42,847 bases of DNA from Actinomadura sp. KC06 (GCF_004348735.1 NZ_SMKT01000069.1:1-42847); one strand, 5' to 3'. Positions 22,712-31,548 are shown, counted from the first letter of the stretch. Numbers and translations: made by a program. Notes: generated from the letters alone by a model not told the origin.

Positions 22712-25700
22712 ATGTCGACCGTGGTACGCGTTCTCGGGGCCTTCGGCGCCGAGGTGGCGGGTGTGCCCGCCGACCTCGGCGGGCCCCGGCAGCGCTCGGT
22801 CCTGGCCCGTCTCGTCGCCGCGCGGGGCCGGATGGTGCCCGCCGACACGCTCGTCGAGGACCTGTGGGCGGGCACGGCCCCGTCCCGCGCCGCCGCCGGG
22901 CTGCAGTCGTTCGTGTCGCATCTGCGGCGGGCGCTGGAGCCGGACCGCCCGCCCCGGACGCCCGCGCGGATCCTCGTCACCGAGCCGCCCGGGTACGCGC
23001 TCCGGCTGCCGGACGGGAACGTCGACGCGTGGCGGTTCGAAGCGCTGATCGACGAGGCCGCCGACCTTCTGGACGCGGCCCCGCAGGAGGCCCGCCGCCG
23101 CGCGGAGCGGGCGCTCGCCGAGTGGCGCGGCCCCGCCTACGCCGAGTTCGCCGACCTGCCGTGGGCCGCCGCGGAGGCCGCCCGGCTGGACGAGCGCCGC
23201 CGCCTGGCCGTCGAGCGCCGCGCGGAGGCGATGTTGAAGCTCGCGTCCGCCGCCGAGGCCGTCCCCGACCTGGAGACCCACGCCGCCGCGAACCCGCTGC
23301 GGGAGGAGGCGTGGCGGCTGCTGGCCCTGGCCCTCTACCGCGCCGGACGGCAGGGCGACGCGCTCGCCGCCCTCCGCCGCGCCCGCGCGGCCCTCACCGA
23401 GGAACTCGGCGTCGATCCGGGTCCTGCGCTGCGGCGCTTGGAGGCCGACATCCTGGCCCAGTCGCCCGCCTTGGGGGAGCCCGGGCCGGTCGAGGAGCCG
23501 GAACGGTCCGTCCTGCGGCTGGCGCCCGAGCCCGGCGACACGCCTGAGAGCGCGTTCGTCGGACGGGTCCCGGAGCTGGCCCGGCTGGAGGACGCGGCCC
23601 GGGACGCCGTCGCGGGCTGGGGCGGCGTCGTCCTCATCGGCGGCGACGCGGGCATGGGCAAGACCGCGCTCACCGAACGGTTCGCGCGCGGCCTCGCCGA
23701 CCAGGGCTGGACGTGCGCGTGGGGCCGCGCGCCGGAGACCGGGGGAGCGCCCGCGGCCTGGCCGTGGGCCGAGCTGCTCCGCGAGCTGACGGCCGCCGCG
23801 CCGCCCGACGACGTGCTCGCCGCCCGCCTCGCCCCCCTCCTGGACGACGGCGTCATCGGAGGCGCCGGAGCCGACGTCAGCACGGGACGGTTCCGCCTCC
23901 ACCTCGCGGTCGGCGACTACCTCACCGGGCTCGCCGACACCGCGCCGCTGCTCCTCGTCCTGGACGACCTGCACTGGGCGGACGAGGAGACCCTCGCGCT
24001 GCTCGTCCGGCTCGCCGGGCGGCTCCGGGAGCGTCCCGTTCTGCTGCTGACCACGTTCCGGAGCACTGAGGTCCCCGAACGGCTCGCGACCGCGCTCGCC
24101 GCGCTCGCCCGGCACGAACCGGCGCGCATCGACCTGCGCGGGCTGTCGTCGCCCGAGGTCGCCGCGCTGGTCCGCGGCACGTGCGCCACCAGCGTCGGCG
24201 ACGCCGAACTGGAGGTGATCGCCGAGCGGACCGGCGGCAACCCGTTCTTCACCCGCGAGACGGCCCGGCTCCTCGACGCCGAGGGCCTGCCCGCCGCGAC
24301 CCGCCGGGTGCCCGCCGGCGTCGGGGACGTGCTGCGCCGCCGCATCGCCCGGCTGCCGAGCCCCGTCCAGGACGTCCTGCGGGACGCCGCCGTCGTCGGC
24401 CGCGACGCCGACCTGCGCGTCCTCGCCGACCTCGCCGGGGACGAGGACACCGTGATCGACGCCGTCGAGGCGGGCCTCGCCGGCGGCCTCGTCACCGAGC
24501 CCGGGCCGGGCCGGATGCGGTTCGCGCACGCCCTCGTCCGCGACACCCTCTACGAGGCGATCTCCCGGGCCCGCCGCACCCGGCTGCACGGCCGCGTCGC
24601 CGCCGCGCTCGAACGGCACGCGCCCGGCGAGGTCGCCGCGATCGCGCACCACTACCTGGAGTCGGGCGCGGACCCCGCGAAGGCCGTCCGGTACGCGCGG
24701 CGCGCCGCCGAGGCCGCCGAGGCCCGCTTCGCGCACGGCACCGCCGCCGGGCTGTGGGTCCGCGTCGTCGAGACGCTGCGCGCCGAGGGGCCGGGCGCGA
24801 CCCGCGACCGGCTGGCCGCCGAGGTCTCCGCGATCCGCGCCTCCGCCCTCGCCGGGAACGTCGTGGACGCCCGCGAACGCCGCCTCGCCGCCATCCCCGA
24901 CGCCCGCGCGCTCGGCGACGTCCGGCTGCTCGCCCGGATCATCGCGAGCTTCGACGTCCCCACGCTGTGGACGAGCCGCGAGTACGGCACCCTCGACAAC
25001 GACATCGTCGACGCCACCACCGAGGCGCTCGCCCGGCTCCCCGCGGACGAGCCCGAGCTGCGCGTCCGGCTGCTGACCACGCTGGCGATGGAGCTGGAGG
25101 GGGAGCCGCACGACCGCGGCGTCACCGCGTCCGCGGCGGCCGTCCGGACGGCCCGCGACCTCGGCGTCCCCGAGCTGATCGCCGTCGCGCTGAACGGCGC
25201 CTACTTCAACTCCTATCGCACCGCGGAGGGCCTGGCCGAGCGGCGCCGGCTCGCCGCCGAGCTCCTCGACCTCGCCACCCGGCACGACCTCGGCGCCTAC
25301 CGCGTCCTCGCCCACCTGCAGGTCCAGCAGGCCGCCGTCGCGGAACTCGACCAGACCGCCGCGTACCGGCACCTGGAAGAGGGACGGCAGCTCGCCGACC
25401 AGTACGGCCTGCCGCTGCTGGCGGAGATCGGGTTCTGGGAGGCCGAGCTCATCCACGCGTTCCGCGCCCCCCTCGACGAGGCGGAGCGCGTCTACGAGCG
25501 GCTGAACGGCACCATCGGCCGGATCAGAATCTGGTCCAGCGAGCGCGGCATGGGCGTCCTCGGCCCGTTCTGCGTGCGGCTCGTGCAGGGCCGCGCCGGG
25601 GAGATGGTGGACGAGGCCGCCTGGCTGCACCGGCAGTGGAGCCACGTCGGCGCCACCGCCGACCTGCACGCGCTCGCGCTGGTCGGGGCGGGCCGCACCG

Positions 25701-26059
25701 CCGAGGCCCGCCGCGTCGTCGCCGGGGCCGGGCCCGTCCGGCCCGACTACTTCTTCGACCTCACCATGCCGGTGCGGGGCCTGCGCGCCATCGCCCTAGG
25801 CGACCGCGACCTGGCCGAGGACGTTTACGCGGCGCTGCTCCCGTACGCGGGGCAGTTCTCGGGTGGCGCCACGTCCGTCGCCACGGTGGGCCCCATCGCG
25901 CAGCTCCTCGGCGACCTCGCCCTGTTCCTCGAACGTCCCGCCGAGGTCGCCGCCGGGCACTACCGCCAGGCCGCCGAGGTCGCCGGCCGCGCCGCGACCG
26001 CCCACTGGGTCGAAGAGGCGAACGCGTCCCTCGCCCGCCTCGGCACCCCCGCCGCCTGA
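22712..26059 (+). CDS. BTAD/AAA-type transcriptional regulator (SARP/AfsR-like, large)
   Basis: A 1115-residue multidomain regulator. Residues 1-95 are an OmpR-like winged helix (RQRSVLARLVAARGRMVPA, LQSFVSHLRRAL). Residues 100-250 form the bacterial transcriptional activation domain (WRFEALIDEA, LRRARAALTEELGVDPGPAL). An AAA/STAND ATPase follows, with Walker A GGDAGMGKT near 309-317 and Walker B LLLVLDDLHWADEE near 411-424. The C-terminal half (about 640-1115) is helical TPR-like repeats. Such proteins activate secondary-metabolite or transport genes after ATP binding. Its position directly after the MMPL gene suggests it controls that exporter or is co-transcribed with it. No C-terminal LuxR helix-turn-helix is present. 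Confidence 0.92.
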   Translation: MSTVVRVLGAFGAEVAGVPADLGGPRQRSVLARLVAARGRMVPADTLVEDLWAGTAPSRAAAGLQSFVSHLRRALEPDRPPRTPARILVTEPPGYALRLPDGNVDAWRFEALIDEAADLLDAAPQEARRRAERALAEWRGPAYAEFADLPWAAAEAARLDERRRLAVERRAEAMLKLASAAEAVPDLETHAAANPLREEAWRLLALALYRAGRQGDALAALRRARAALTEELGVDPGPALRRLEADILAQSPALGEPGPVEEPERSVLRLAPEPGDTPESAFVGRVPELARLEDAARDAVAGWGGVVLIGGDAGMGKTALTERFARGLADQGWTCAWGRAPETGGAPAAWPWAELLRELTAAAPPDDVLAARLAPLLDDGVIGGAGADVSTGRFRLHLAVGDYLTGLADTAPLLLVLDDLHWADEETLALLVRLAGRLRERPVLLLTTFRSTEVPERLATALAALARHEPARIDLRGLSSPEVAALVRGTCATSVGDAELEVIAERTGGNPFFTRETARLLDAEGLPAATRRVPAGVGDVLRRRIARLPSPVQDVLRDAAVVGRDADLRVLADLAGDEDTVIDAVEAGLAGGLVTEPGPGRMRFAHALVRDTLYEAISRARRTRLHGRVAAALERHAPGEVAAIAHHYLESGADPAKAVRYARRAAEAAEARFAHGTAAGLWVRVVETLRAEGPGATRDRLAAEVSAIRASALAGNVVDARERRLAAIPDARALGDVRLLARIIASFDVPTLWTSREYGTLDNDIVDATTEALARLPADEPELRVRLLTTLAMELEGEPHDRGVTASAAAVRTARDLGVPELIAVALNGAYFNSYRTAEGLAERRRLAAELLDLATRHDLGAYRVLAHLQVQQAAVAELDQTAAYRHLEEGRQLADQYGLPLLAEIGFWEAELIHAFRAPLDEAERVYERLNGTIGRIRIWSSERGMGVLGPFCVRLVQGRAGEMVDEAAWLHRQWSHVGATADLHALALVGAGRTAEARRVVAGAGPVRPDYFFDLTMPVRGLRAIALGDRDLAEDVYAALLPYAGQFSGGATSVATVGPIAQLLGDLALFLERPAEVAAGHYRQAAEVAGRAATAHWVEEANASLARLGTPAA

Positions 26060-26133
26060 CCGTCCTCCAGCTCCCCACCCACCGCGATCCCCGGATGGCG
26101 GGAGCCCGCCGTCCCGTGCGCGACAATTGGGGG

Positions 26134-27057
26134 GTGACGACATGGGAAGACGGGGCGCCCGAGGGGCACCGAGCGGGGTTCGCGTGCTTTATCGGGCGGC
26201 CGAACGTCGGCAAGTCGACCCTGATGAACGCCCTGGTCGGGACCAAGGTCGCGATCACCAGCAGCCGTCCCCAGACGACGCGGCGGGCGATCCGGGGGAT
26301 CGTGCACCGCCCGGACGCGCAGCTCGTCGTCGTCGACACCCCGGGCCTGCACAAGCCCCGGACGCTCCTCGGCGAGCGGCTCGACAGCCTCGTCCGGTCC
26401 ACGCTGACGGAGGTGGACGCGATCGGCTTCTGCGTCCCCGCCGACCAGCCCGTCGGCCCCGGCGACAAGTACATCGCGCGGGAGTTGGCCGCGGTGAAGA
26501 AGACGCCGGTCGTCGCGATCGTGACCAAGACCGACCTCGCCTCGCCCGAGCAGGTCGCCGAGCAGCTCCTCGCGGTCGGGCGGCTGGGCGAGTTCGCCGA
26601 CATCGTGCCGTGCTCCGCCGAGCGGGGCTTCCAGGTCGACCTGATCGGCGACCTGCTGATCTCCCATCTGCCGGAGGGCATGCCGCTCTACCCGGAGGGC
26701 GACCTCACCGACGAGCCCGAGCAGATCATGATCGCCGAGCTGATCCGGGAGGCGGCCCTGGAGGGCGTCCGGGACGAGCTGCCCCACTCCATCGCCGTCG
26801 TCGTCGACGAGATGAACCCACGCGAGGGACGCGACGACCTCATCGACATCTACGCGCACCTGTACGTCGAGCGCTCCAGCCAGAAGGGGATCATCATCGG
26901 GCACAAGGGCTCGCGGCTCCGGGAGGTCGGCGCGGCGGCGCGGCGGCAGATCGAGGCGCTGCTCGGCAGCAAGGTCTTCCTCGACCTGCGCGTCAGCGTC
27001 CTCAAGGACTGGCAGCGCGACCCCAAGCAGCTCCGCCGGCTCGGCTTCTACGACTGA
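26134..27057 (+). CDS. era: GTPase Era
   Basis: A 307-residue GTPase that binds the 3' end of 16S rRNA and licenses 30S maturation. G1 is GRPNVGKST (residues 21-29), G2 lies in SSRPQTTRRAI, G3 is DTPG (68-71), and G4 is TKTD (131-134), the variant also seen in mycobacterial Era rather than NKxD. The C-terminal KH domain includes KGIIIGHKGSRLREVG, with GHKG at 256-259. GTG 26134 fits the family length; an ATG at 26095 in frame would add 13 residues. Its 3' end overlaps the convergent membrane protein gene by 10 bp. Together with ybeY upstream it forms a ribosome-maturation cluster, interrupted here by the MMPL and BTAD genes. Confidence 0.96.
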   Translation: MTTWEDGAPEGHRAGFACFIGRPNVGKSTLMNALVGTKVAITSSRPQTTRRAIRGIVHRPDAQLVVVDTPGLHKPRTLLGERLDSLVRSTLTEVDAIGFCVPADQPVGPGDKYIARELAAVKKTPVVAIVTKTDLASPEQVAEQLLAVGRLGEFADIVPCSAERGFQVDLIGDLLISHLPEGMPLYPEGDLTDEPEQIMIAELIREAALEGVRDELPHSIAVVVDEMNPREGRDDLIDIYAHLYVERSSQKGIIIGHKGSRLREVGAAARRQIEALLGSKVFLDLRVSVLKDWQRDPKQLRRLGFYD

Positions 27058-27896
27058 TCCGTCTTGGACTCGCCCGTTTCAGCCTTCGGTTCGTCGGCCT
27101 TCGGGGCGTCCTGGTCGTTCGCTCCAGATTCCTGCTGTTCAGGTTCGTGGCGTCCCCAAGCCTGGTCTTCCTGAGGCCAGGCGGCGTACGGGTCGGCTTG
27201 ATCCTGCTGGCCCGTGTAGGTGTAGTACTGCTGACCTTCGTAGTACTGCTGGCTCGCGTAGTTCTGCTGGTCGGCGTACTGCGGGTAGTACTGGTCCGGA
27301 CGGCTGCGCGGCTTCGACACGCGCTCGCCGATCGGACGGGCCAGGCTGAACCCGACCACCAGCAGCGACGCGATGACCGCGAGGTACCAGCCGTAACGGA
27401 CGGTGATCTGGTAGCCGACGTCCAATCCCGTCCGGGGGAGGTTGTCGCGGACGTCGCCGAGCCGCAGCACGAACAGCCCGCAGACCAGCAGGGTGAGCGT
27501 GCCGGGGATCGCGGCGAGGCCGCCGATCCGCGCGTCCCGTCCGGCCAGGTCCCCGAACGCGAGCGCGATCGCGACCACCGCCAGGACCGGGACGGCGAGG
27601 ACCATGTCGTCGGCGTCGATGCCGGCCACGCTGCCGAGGTCGCGGCCGATCGGCTGCCCGAACAGCTCGACGACGACCTGCGCGCGCGCCCACGGCATGA
27701 ACGCCGACACCAGCAGCGCCCCCGCCGCGACGATCATGGCGATGATCCAGGCGAGGCCGCGCGCCGGCGGCGCCGGAAGCGGTGCGGGGACGGCCTCCGC
27801 CGGGTCCTCGCCGGCCGGCGGATAGCCGTCGACGGGCGGCAGGAAGGACGGGCGCGCGCGTGCGCGTCCCGCGTCGGAACCCAGGTCACCGGTCAT
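27048..27896 (-). CDS. Membrane protein with Tyr/Gln-rich C-terminal tail
   Basis: A 282-residue protein with about four membrane helices (near residues 48-68, 96-115, 124-146, 168-188) after a Pro-rich cytosolic N terminus. The C-terminal 85 residues are low complexity: QYYPQYADQQNYASQQYYEG, then a Glu/Lys/Asp-rich end. No family was recognised, and the tail suggests a disordered interaction region. The frame stays open far upstream, but ATG 27894-27896 is the natural start because the upstream part is antisense to the next gene. Convergent with era, 10-bp overlap. Confidence 0.8.
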   Translation of the reverse strand: MTGDLGSDAGRARARPSFLPPVDGYPPAGEDPAEAVPAPLPAPPARGLAWIIAMIVAAGALLVSAFMPWARAQVVVELFGQPIGRDLGSVAGIDADDMVLAVPVLAVVAIALAFGDLAGRDARIGGLAAIPGTLTLLVCGLFVLRLGDVRDNLPRTGLDVGYQITVRYGWYLAVIASLLVVGFSLARPIGERVSKPRSRPDQYYPQYADQQNYASQQYYEGQQYYTYTGQQDQADPYAAWPQEDQAWGRHEPEQQESGANDQDAPKADEPKAETGESKTDQS

Positions 27897-27998
27897 GGAC
27901 CCAGCGTAAATGCACCGACGGCATTGCCCGGGACGGCCACGTCGGGGCCCGGCGGTCGGTAGTTTGGAACGAAGTCCGTTATGGGAGGGAGAGCCCCG

Positions 27999-28610
27999 GT
28001 GTTGCTCGTTTTCGGCCTGACGGCGGTGTTCCGCACGGTCAGCGAGGGGACGTTCCACTGCCCGCAGTGCGGCGGTGACCGTGCCTACCGGAGGCGTACC
28101 GGGCGGCGCTGGCTCTCGGTGTTCTTCGTCCCGATGGTGCCGCTGTGGCGGCTCGGGGAGTCCGTGACGTGCCGGACGTGCCGGGGCCGCTTCCCGGTCT
28201 CCGCGCTGCGGACGCCGACGTCCCAGCAGATGGCGGAGACCCTCGCCGCGGGCATGCGCGCCGCGGCGGCCCTGGTGCTGCGCGCCGGCGACCCCGCGGA
28301 CGCGGCAGCCCGAGCCCGCGCCGCCGAGACGGTAACCGGCTACGGCGAGCCCGAGTACGACGGGGACGCCATCGACGCCGACCTCGCCCTCCGCCGGACG
28401 TTCCTGGAGCGGGAGGTCGCCCGCGCCGGCGCCCAGCTCGCCGTGGAAGCCAAGGAGTGGTTCCTCGCGCAGGCCGTCCGGATCGGGCTGGCCGCCGGGC
28501 CGCTCGGCGAGGGGGAGCGGCGCGAGCTGCACGGCGTCGCCGACCTACTCGGCATGTCCCCCGCGTACGCGCTGGGCGTGATCGTGACCACCGAAGGGGC
28601 GTCGCGCTGA
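27999..28610 (+). CDS. Zinc-ribbon protein with TerB-like C-terminal domain
   Basis: A 203-residue protein. After a short hydrophobic N terminus it has a zinc ribbon from two CxxC pairs, FHCPQCGGDRAY and SVTCRTCRGRFP, flanking a hydrophobic stretch WLSVFFVPMVPLWRLG. The C-terminal half (about 85-200) is helical with ALRRTFLEREVARAGAQL and GEGERRELHGVADLLGMSP, resembling the TerB/DjlA-like tellurite-resistance fold. GTG 27999 is preferred because GGGAGGGAG lies seven bases before it; ATG 27981 is possible. Function unknown. The DDAH gene follows one base after its stop codon. Confidence 0.7.
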   Translation: MLLVFGLTAVFRTVSEGTFHCPQCGGDRAYRRRTGRRWLSVFFVPMVPLWRLGESVTCRTCRGRFPVSALRTPTSQQMAETLAAGMRAAAALVLRAGDPADAAARARAAETVTGYGEPEYDGDAIDADLALRRTFLEREVARAGAQLAVEAKEWFLAQAVRIGLAAGPLGEGERRELHGVADLLGMSPAYALGVIVTTEGASR

Positions 28611-28611
28611 C

Positions 28612-29412
28612 ATGAGGCCCGCCGGCGCGCCCGCGGCCAGCCCCGCGGAGACGTTGAGACCCGCGGGAAGGGCGCTGGTCCGCCCGCCCGGCCCCCGGCT
28701 GGCGGACGCGATCGTCACCCACGCCGCCCGCCGTCCCGTGGACGTCGCGCTCGCGGCGCGCCAGCACGAGGCGTACGTCGCGGCGCTGCGGTCGGCGGGC
28801 TGGCGGGTCGGCGCCGTCGCGGCGGCCGACGACCAGCCCGACGCCGTGTTCATCGAGGACCCGCTGGTCGTCTGCGGCGACGTCGCGATCATCGGCCGGT
28901 CGGGCGACGCGCGCCGCCGGGGCGAGGCGCCGGGCGCGGAGCGGGCCGCGCGGGAGCTCGGCCTGCGCGTCGAGCGCATTGAGGAGCCCGGCACCCTGGA
29001 CGGCGGGGACGTCCTGCAGGCGGGCGACACCGTCTACGTGGGACGCGGCGCCCGGACGAACGAGGAGGGCATCTGCCAGTTCGCCCGGCTCGTCGGCGGC
29101 CGGAAGGTCGTCCCGGTCGCCACCCGCGGCTGCCTGCACCTGAAGTCGGCGATGACGGCGCTCCCGGACGGCGGCCTGATCGGCCTGCCGGACCTCGTGG
29201 ACACGTCGGTGCTGCCGGGCCTGCGGGTCGTCCGGGAACCGGCGGGGGCGCACGTGGTGGTCCTCGGGCCCGATCACGTGCTGATGGCGGCGTCCGCGCC
29301 GCACACCGCGGCGCGGCTCGCGGCGGACGGTCTGCGTGTCACCAGTGTGGACATCAGCGAGTTCGAGGCCCTCGACGGCTGTGTGACCTGCCTCTCCGTC
29401 CTCGTCCCGTGA
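28612..29412 (+). CDS. Dimethylarginine dimethylaminohydrolase-type amidinotransferase
   Basis: A 266-residue enzyme of the guanidine-modifying superfamily. DDAH hydrolyses N-omega-methylated arginine to citrulline and methylamines. Family marks are THAARRPVDVALAARQHEAY, VFIEDPLVV (E82, D83), TLDGGDVLQAGDTVYVG, the catalytic His H176 in RGCLHLKSAM, and the catalytic Cys C260 in DGCVTCLSVLVP. All three active-site regions are intact. ATG 28612 lies one base after the stop of the zinc-ribbon gene, so they are probably one operon. Whether the substrate is methylarginine or a related guanidino compound is not certain. Confidence 0.88.
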   Translation: MRPAGAPAASPAETLRPAGRALVRPPGPRLADAIVTHAARRPVDVALAARQHEAYVAALRSAGWRVGAVAAADDQPDAVFIEDPLVVCGDVAIIGRSGDARRRGEAPGAERAARELGLRVERIEEPGTLDGGDVLQAGDTVYVGRGARTNEEGICQFARLVGGRKVVPVATRGCLHLKSAMTALPDGGLIGLPDLVDTSVLPGLRVVREPAGAHVVVLGPDHVLMAASAPHTAARLAADGLRVTSVDISEFEALDGCVTCLSVLVP

Positions 29413-29442
29413 AACGGGCGCGTCTCAGCATCTGGACGCCGG

Positions 29443-29473
29443 TTACCGGAACACGGATGTCATCTGTTAGCTT
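29443..29473 (+). promoter_or_regulatory. leuA leader promoter
   Basis: TTACCG (29443-29448) with TTAGCT (29467-29472, 18-base spacer) or TAGCTT (29468-29473). Transcription would start near 29480, at or next to the GTG of the leader peptide, implying a leaderless leader-peptide mRNA. Confidence 0.5.
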
Positions 29474-29480
29474 GACGACC

Positions 29481-29528
29481 GTGTTGCGCGAGCTGCTCCT
29501 CCTTAGCGGCCGCAGCGGGGGCCTCTGA
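29481..29528 (+). CDS. leuL: leuA leader peptide
   Basis: A 15-codon reading frame: V-L-R-E-L-L-L-L-S-G-R-S-G-G-L, then TGA at 29526-29528. Six of fifteen codons are leucine, with four in a row (CTG CTC CTC CTT). Ribosome stalling at these codons when charged Leu-tRNA is scarce would expose the downstream hairpin region, the classical attenuation logic. It lacks a Shine-Dalgarno and may be translated as a leaderless start. Confidence 0.85.
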   Translation: MLRELLLLSGRSGGL

Positions 29529-29550
29529 CAGGCCGGCTCCCTCGCTGCGG
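29510..29550 (+). promoter_or_regulatory. leuA transcription attenuator hairpin
   Basis: CCGCAGCG (29510-29517) pairs with CGCTGCGG (29543-29550). Nested inside are GGG/CCC pairs and GGCCT-ctgac-AGGCC. The 5' arm overlaps the end of the leader peptide, so a ribosome finishing or stalling there would decide whether the structure forms. No T run follows, so it may act as a stem-type terminator or by masking the leuA ribosome site. Confidence 0.7.
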
Positions 29551-29601
29551 GACTGCGACGTGCACGTCGGCCGCGAGGTTCGAGCAGAAGGATCCCACCG
29601 G

Positions 29602-31329
29602 ATGTATCCGCAACAGCAGTCTTCGGGCATGCCCGTCCACCGCTACCGCCCGTTCGCCCCGATCAAGCTCGCCGACCGCACCTGGCCGGACGCCGTCATC
29701 GCCGAGGCGCCGCGCTGGTGCGCGGTCGACCTGCGGGACGGCAACCAGGCCCTGATCGACCCGATGGACGCCGATCGCAAGCTCCGCATGTTCGAGCTGC
29801 TGGTGCGGATGGGCTACAAGGAGATCGAGGTCGGGTTCCCGGCGGCCAGCCAGACCGACTTCGACTTCGTCCGGCAGATCATCGAGGAGGGCCGCGTCCC
29901 CGACGACGTGGTGATCCAGGTGCTGACGCAGGCCCGCCCGGAGCTGATCGAGCGGACCTTCGAGTCGGTCCGCGGCGCGAAGCGGGCGATCGTCCACCTG
30001 TACAACTCCACGAGCACGCTGCAGCGCCGCGTCGTCTTCGGCCAGGACCGCGACGGCATCACCGCCATCGCCGTCGAGGGCGCCAAGCTGTGCGCCAAGC
30101 TCGCCGAGGGCATGGACGACACCGAGATCTACTTCCAGTACTCGCCGGAGTCGTTCACCGGCACCGAGCTGGAGTACGCGGTCGAGGTCTGCAACGCCGT
30201 CAACGACGTGTGGAAGCCGACCCCGGACCGAAAGGTCATCGTCAACCTGCCCGCCACCGTCGAGATGGCCACGCCGAACGTCTACGCCGACCAGATCGAG
30301 TGGATGAGCCGCCACCTGGCCTACCGCGACTCGGTGATCCTCTCGCTGCACCCGCACAACGACCGCGGCACCGCCGTCGCCGCCGCGGAGCTGGGCTACA
30401 TGGCGGGCGCCGACCGCATCGAGGGCTGCCTGTTCGGCAACGGGGAGCGCACCGGCAACGTGTGCCTGGTCACCCTGGGGCTGAACCTGTTCACCCAGGG
30501 CGTCGACCCGCAGATCGACTTCTCCGACATCGACGAGATCCGCCGCACGGTCGAGTACTGCAACCAGCTGCCCGTCCACGAGCGGCACCCCTACGGCGGC
30601 GACCTGGTCTACACCGCGTTCTCCGGCTCCCATCAGGACGCCATCAACAAGGGCCTGGACCACCTGCGGCGCGACGCCGAGGCGGCCGGGGCACCGGTGG
30701 ACGAATACCGCTGGGAGGTCCCGTACCTGCCGATCGACCCGCACGACGTCGGCCGGACGTACGAGGCCGTGATCCGCGTCAACAGCCAGTCCGGCAAGGG
30801 CGGCGTCGCCTACATCATGAAGACCGAGCACTCCCTGGAGCTGCCGCGGCGGCTGCAGATCGAGTTCTCGCGCGTCGTCCAGCAGCACACCGACGACGAG
30901 GGCGGCGAGGTCACCGCCGAGCTCATGTGGGACATCTTCCAGCGCGAGTTCCTCACCGGCGGCCCCCGCGTCGGCCTGCTCGCGCACCGCACGACCTCGC
31001 GGGTGGACGAGAAGGACGCGATCAGCTGCGACATCCGGGTGGACGGCGAGATCCGCGAGATCGAGGGCGTCGGCAACGGCCCGGTGTCGGCGTTCGAGGA
31101 CGCCCTCGCCACGGTCGGGATCGGCGTCCGGGTCCTGGACTACGCCGAGCACGCGATGAGCGCCGGAGGCGACGCCCGCGCCGCCGCCTACGTCGAATGC
31201 GACGTCCGGTTCGGCGACGGCCCCGGCACCACCGTGTGGGGCGTGGGCATCGACGGCAACATCGTCACCGCGTCCCTCAAGGCGATCCTGTCGGCCGTGA
31301 ACCGTATCGCCCGCGCGCAGGAGAACTGA
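29602..31329 (+). CDS. leuA: 2-isopropylmalate synthase
   Basis: A 575-residue enzyme that condenses acetyl-CoA with 2-oxoisovalerate, the committing step of leucine synthesis. The TIM-barrel catalytic domain starts with WCAVDLRDGNQAL (residues 39-51, metal-binding Asp) and has H250-P-H252-N in LSLHPHNDRGTA, plus GCLFGNGERTGNVCL. The C-terminal LeuA dimer domain (about 440-570), with GNGPVSAFEDAL, is the leucine feedback site. Length matches the long actinobacterial form. ATG 29602 follows AGAAGGATC; a 14-codon upstream extension from 29560 is unlikely. It is controlled by the upstream leader and followed by a strong terminator. Confidence 0.97.
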   Translation: MYPQQQSSGMPVHRYRPFAPIKLADRTWPDAVIAEAPRWCAVDLRDGNQALIDPMDADRKLRMFELLVRMGYKEIEVGFPAASQTDFDFVRQIIEEGRVPDDVVIQVLTQARPELIERTFESVRGAKRAIVHLYNSTSTLQRRVVFGQDRDGITAIAVEGAKLCAKLAEGMDDTEIYFQYSPESFTGTELEYAVEVCNAVNDVWKPTPDRKVIVNLPATVEMATPNVYADQIEWMSRHLAYRDSVILSLHPHNDRGTAVAAAELGYMAGADRIEGCLFGNGERTGNVCLVTLGLNLFTQGVDPQIDFSDIDEIRRTVEYCNQLPVHERHPYGGDLVYTAFSGSHQDAINKGLDHLRRDAEAAGAPVDEYRWEVPYLPIDPHDVGRTYEAVIRVNSQSGKGGVAYIMKTEHSLELPRRLQIEFSRVVQQHTDDEGGEVTAELMWDIFQREFLTGGPRVGLLAHRTTSRVDEKDAISCDIRVDGEIREIEGVGNGPVSAFEDALATVGIGVRVLDYAEHAMSAGGDARAAAYVECDVRFGDGPGTTVWGVGIDGNIVTASLKAILSAVNRIARAQEN

Positions 31330-31336
31330 ACGCCAA

Positions 31337-31366
31337 GGGGCCGCGGGCACTCCCGCCCGCGGCCCC
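31337..31366 (+). terminator. leuA terminator
   Basis: GGGGCCGCGGGC (31337-31348), loop ACTCCC, GCCCGCGGCCCC (31355-31366): a perfect 12-bp stem beginning eight bases after the leuA stop. Confidence 0.85.
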
Positions 31367-31484
31367 ACCCCGGTCCACCTGCATGATCCGAACCCCGCCC
31401 CGCCCCCGGCAGATTGAACCTCAACCACCGGCCACGGGCATGCCCGTTGCGCTCGCAGGGCTCGCTCCGCGTGCCTGCCCGGCG

Positions 31485-31548
31485 CGCCGCGTCCCCGCAG
31501 CGCCGCGTCCCCGCAGCGCCGCGTCCCCGCAGCGCCGCGTCCCCGCAG
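31485..31548 (+). repeat. Four perfect 16-bp tandem repeats
   Basis: CGCCGCGTCCCCGCAG is repeated without change at 31485, 31501, 31517 and 31533. The array lies in the gap between the leuA terminator and the emfourin gene (31367-31621), which has no supported gene. The unit is not a multiple of three, so it is not a coding repeat. Identical copies imply recent expansion or active homogenisation. Confidence 0.95.

Noticed and set aside
19689..25669. Very long open frames on the minus strand opposite the MMPL and BTAD genes
   Set aside because: They are antisense shadows: third-position GC bias keeps them open, and their products are His/Arg/Gly/Pro-rich without any domain, while the plus-strand frames show complete families.
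31485..31548. CRISPR array
   Set aside because: The 16-bp units are directly adjacent with no spacers and no cas genes are present.
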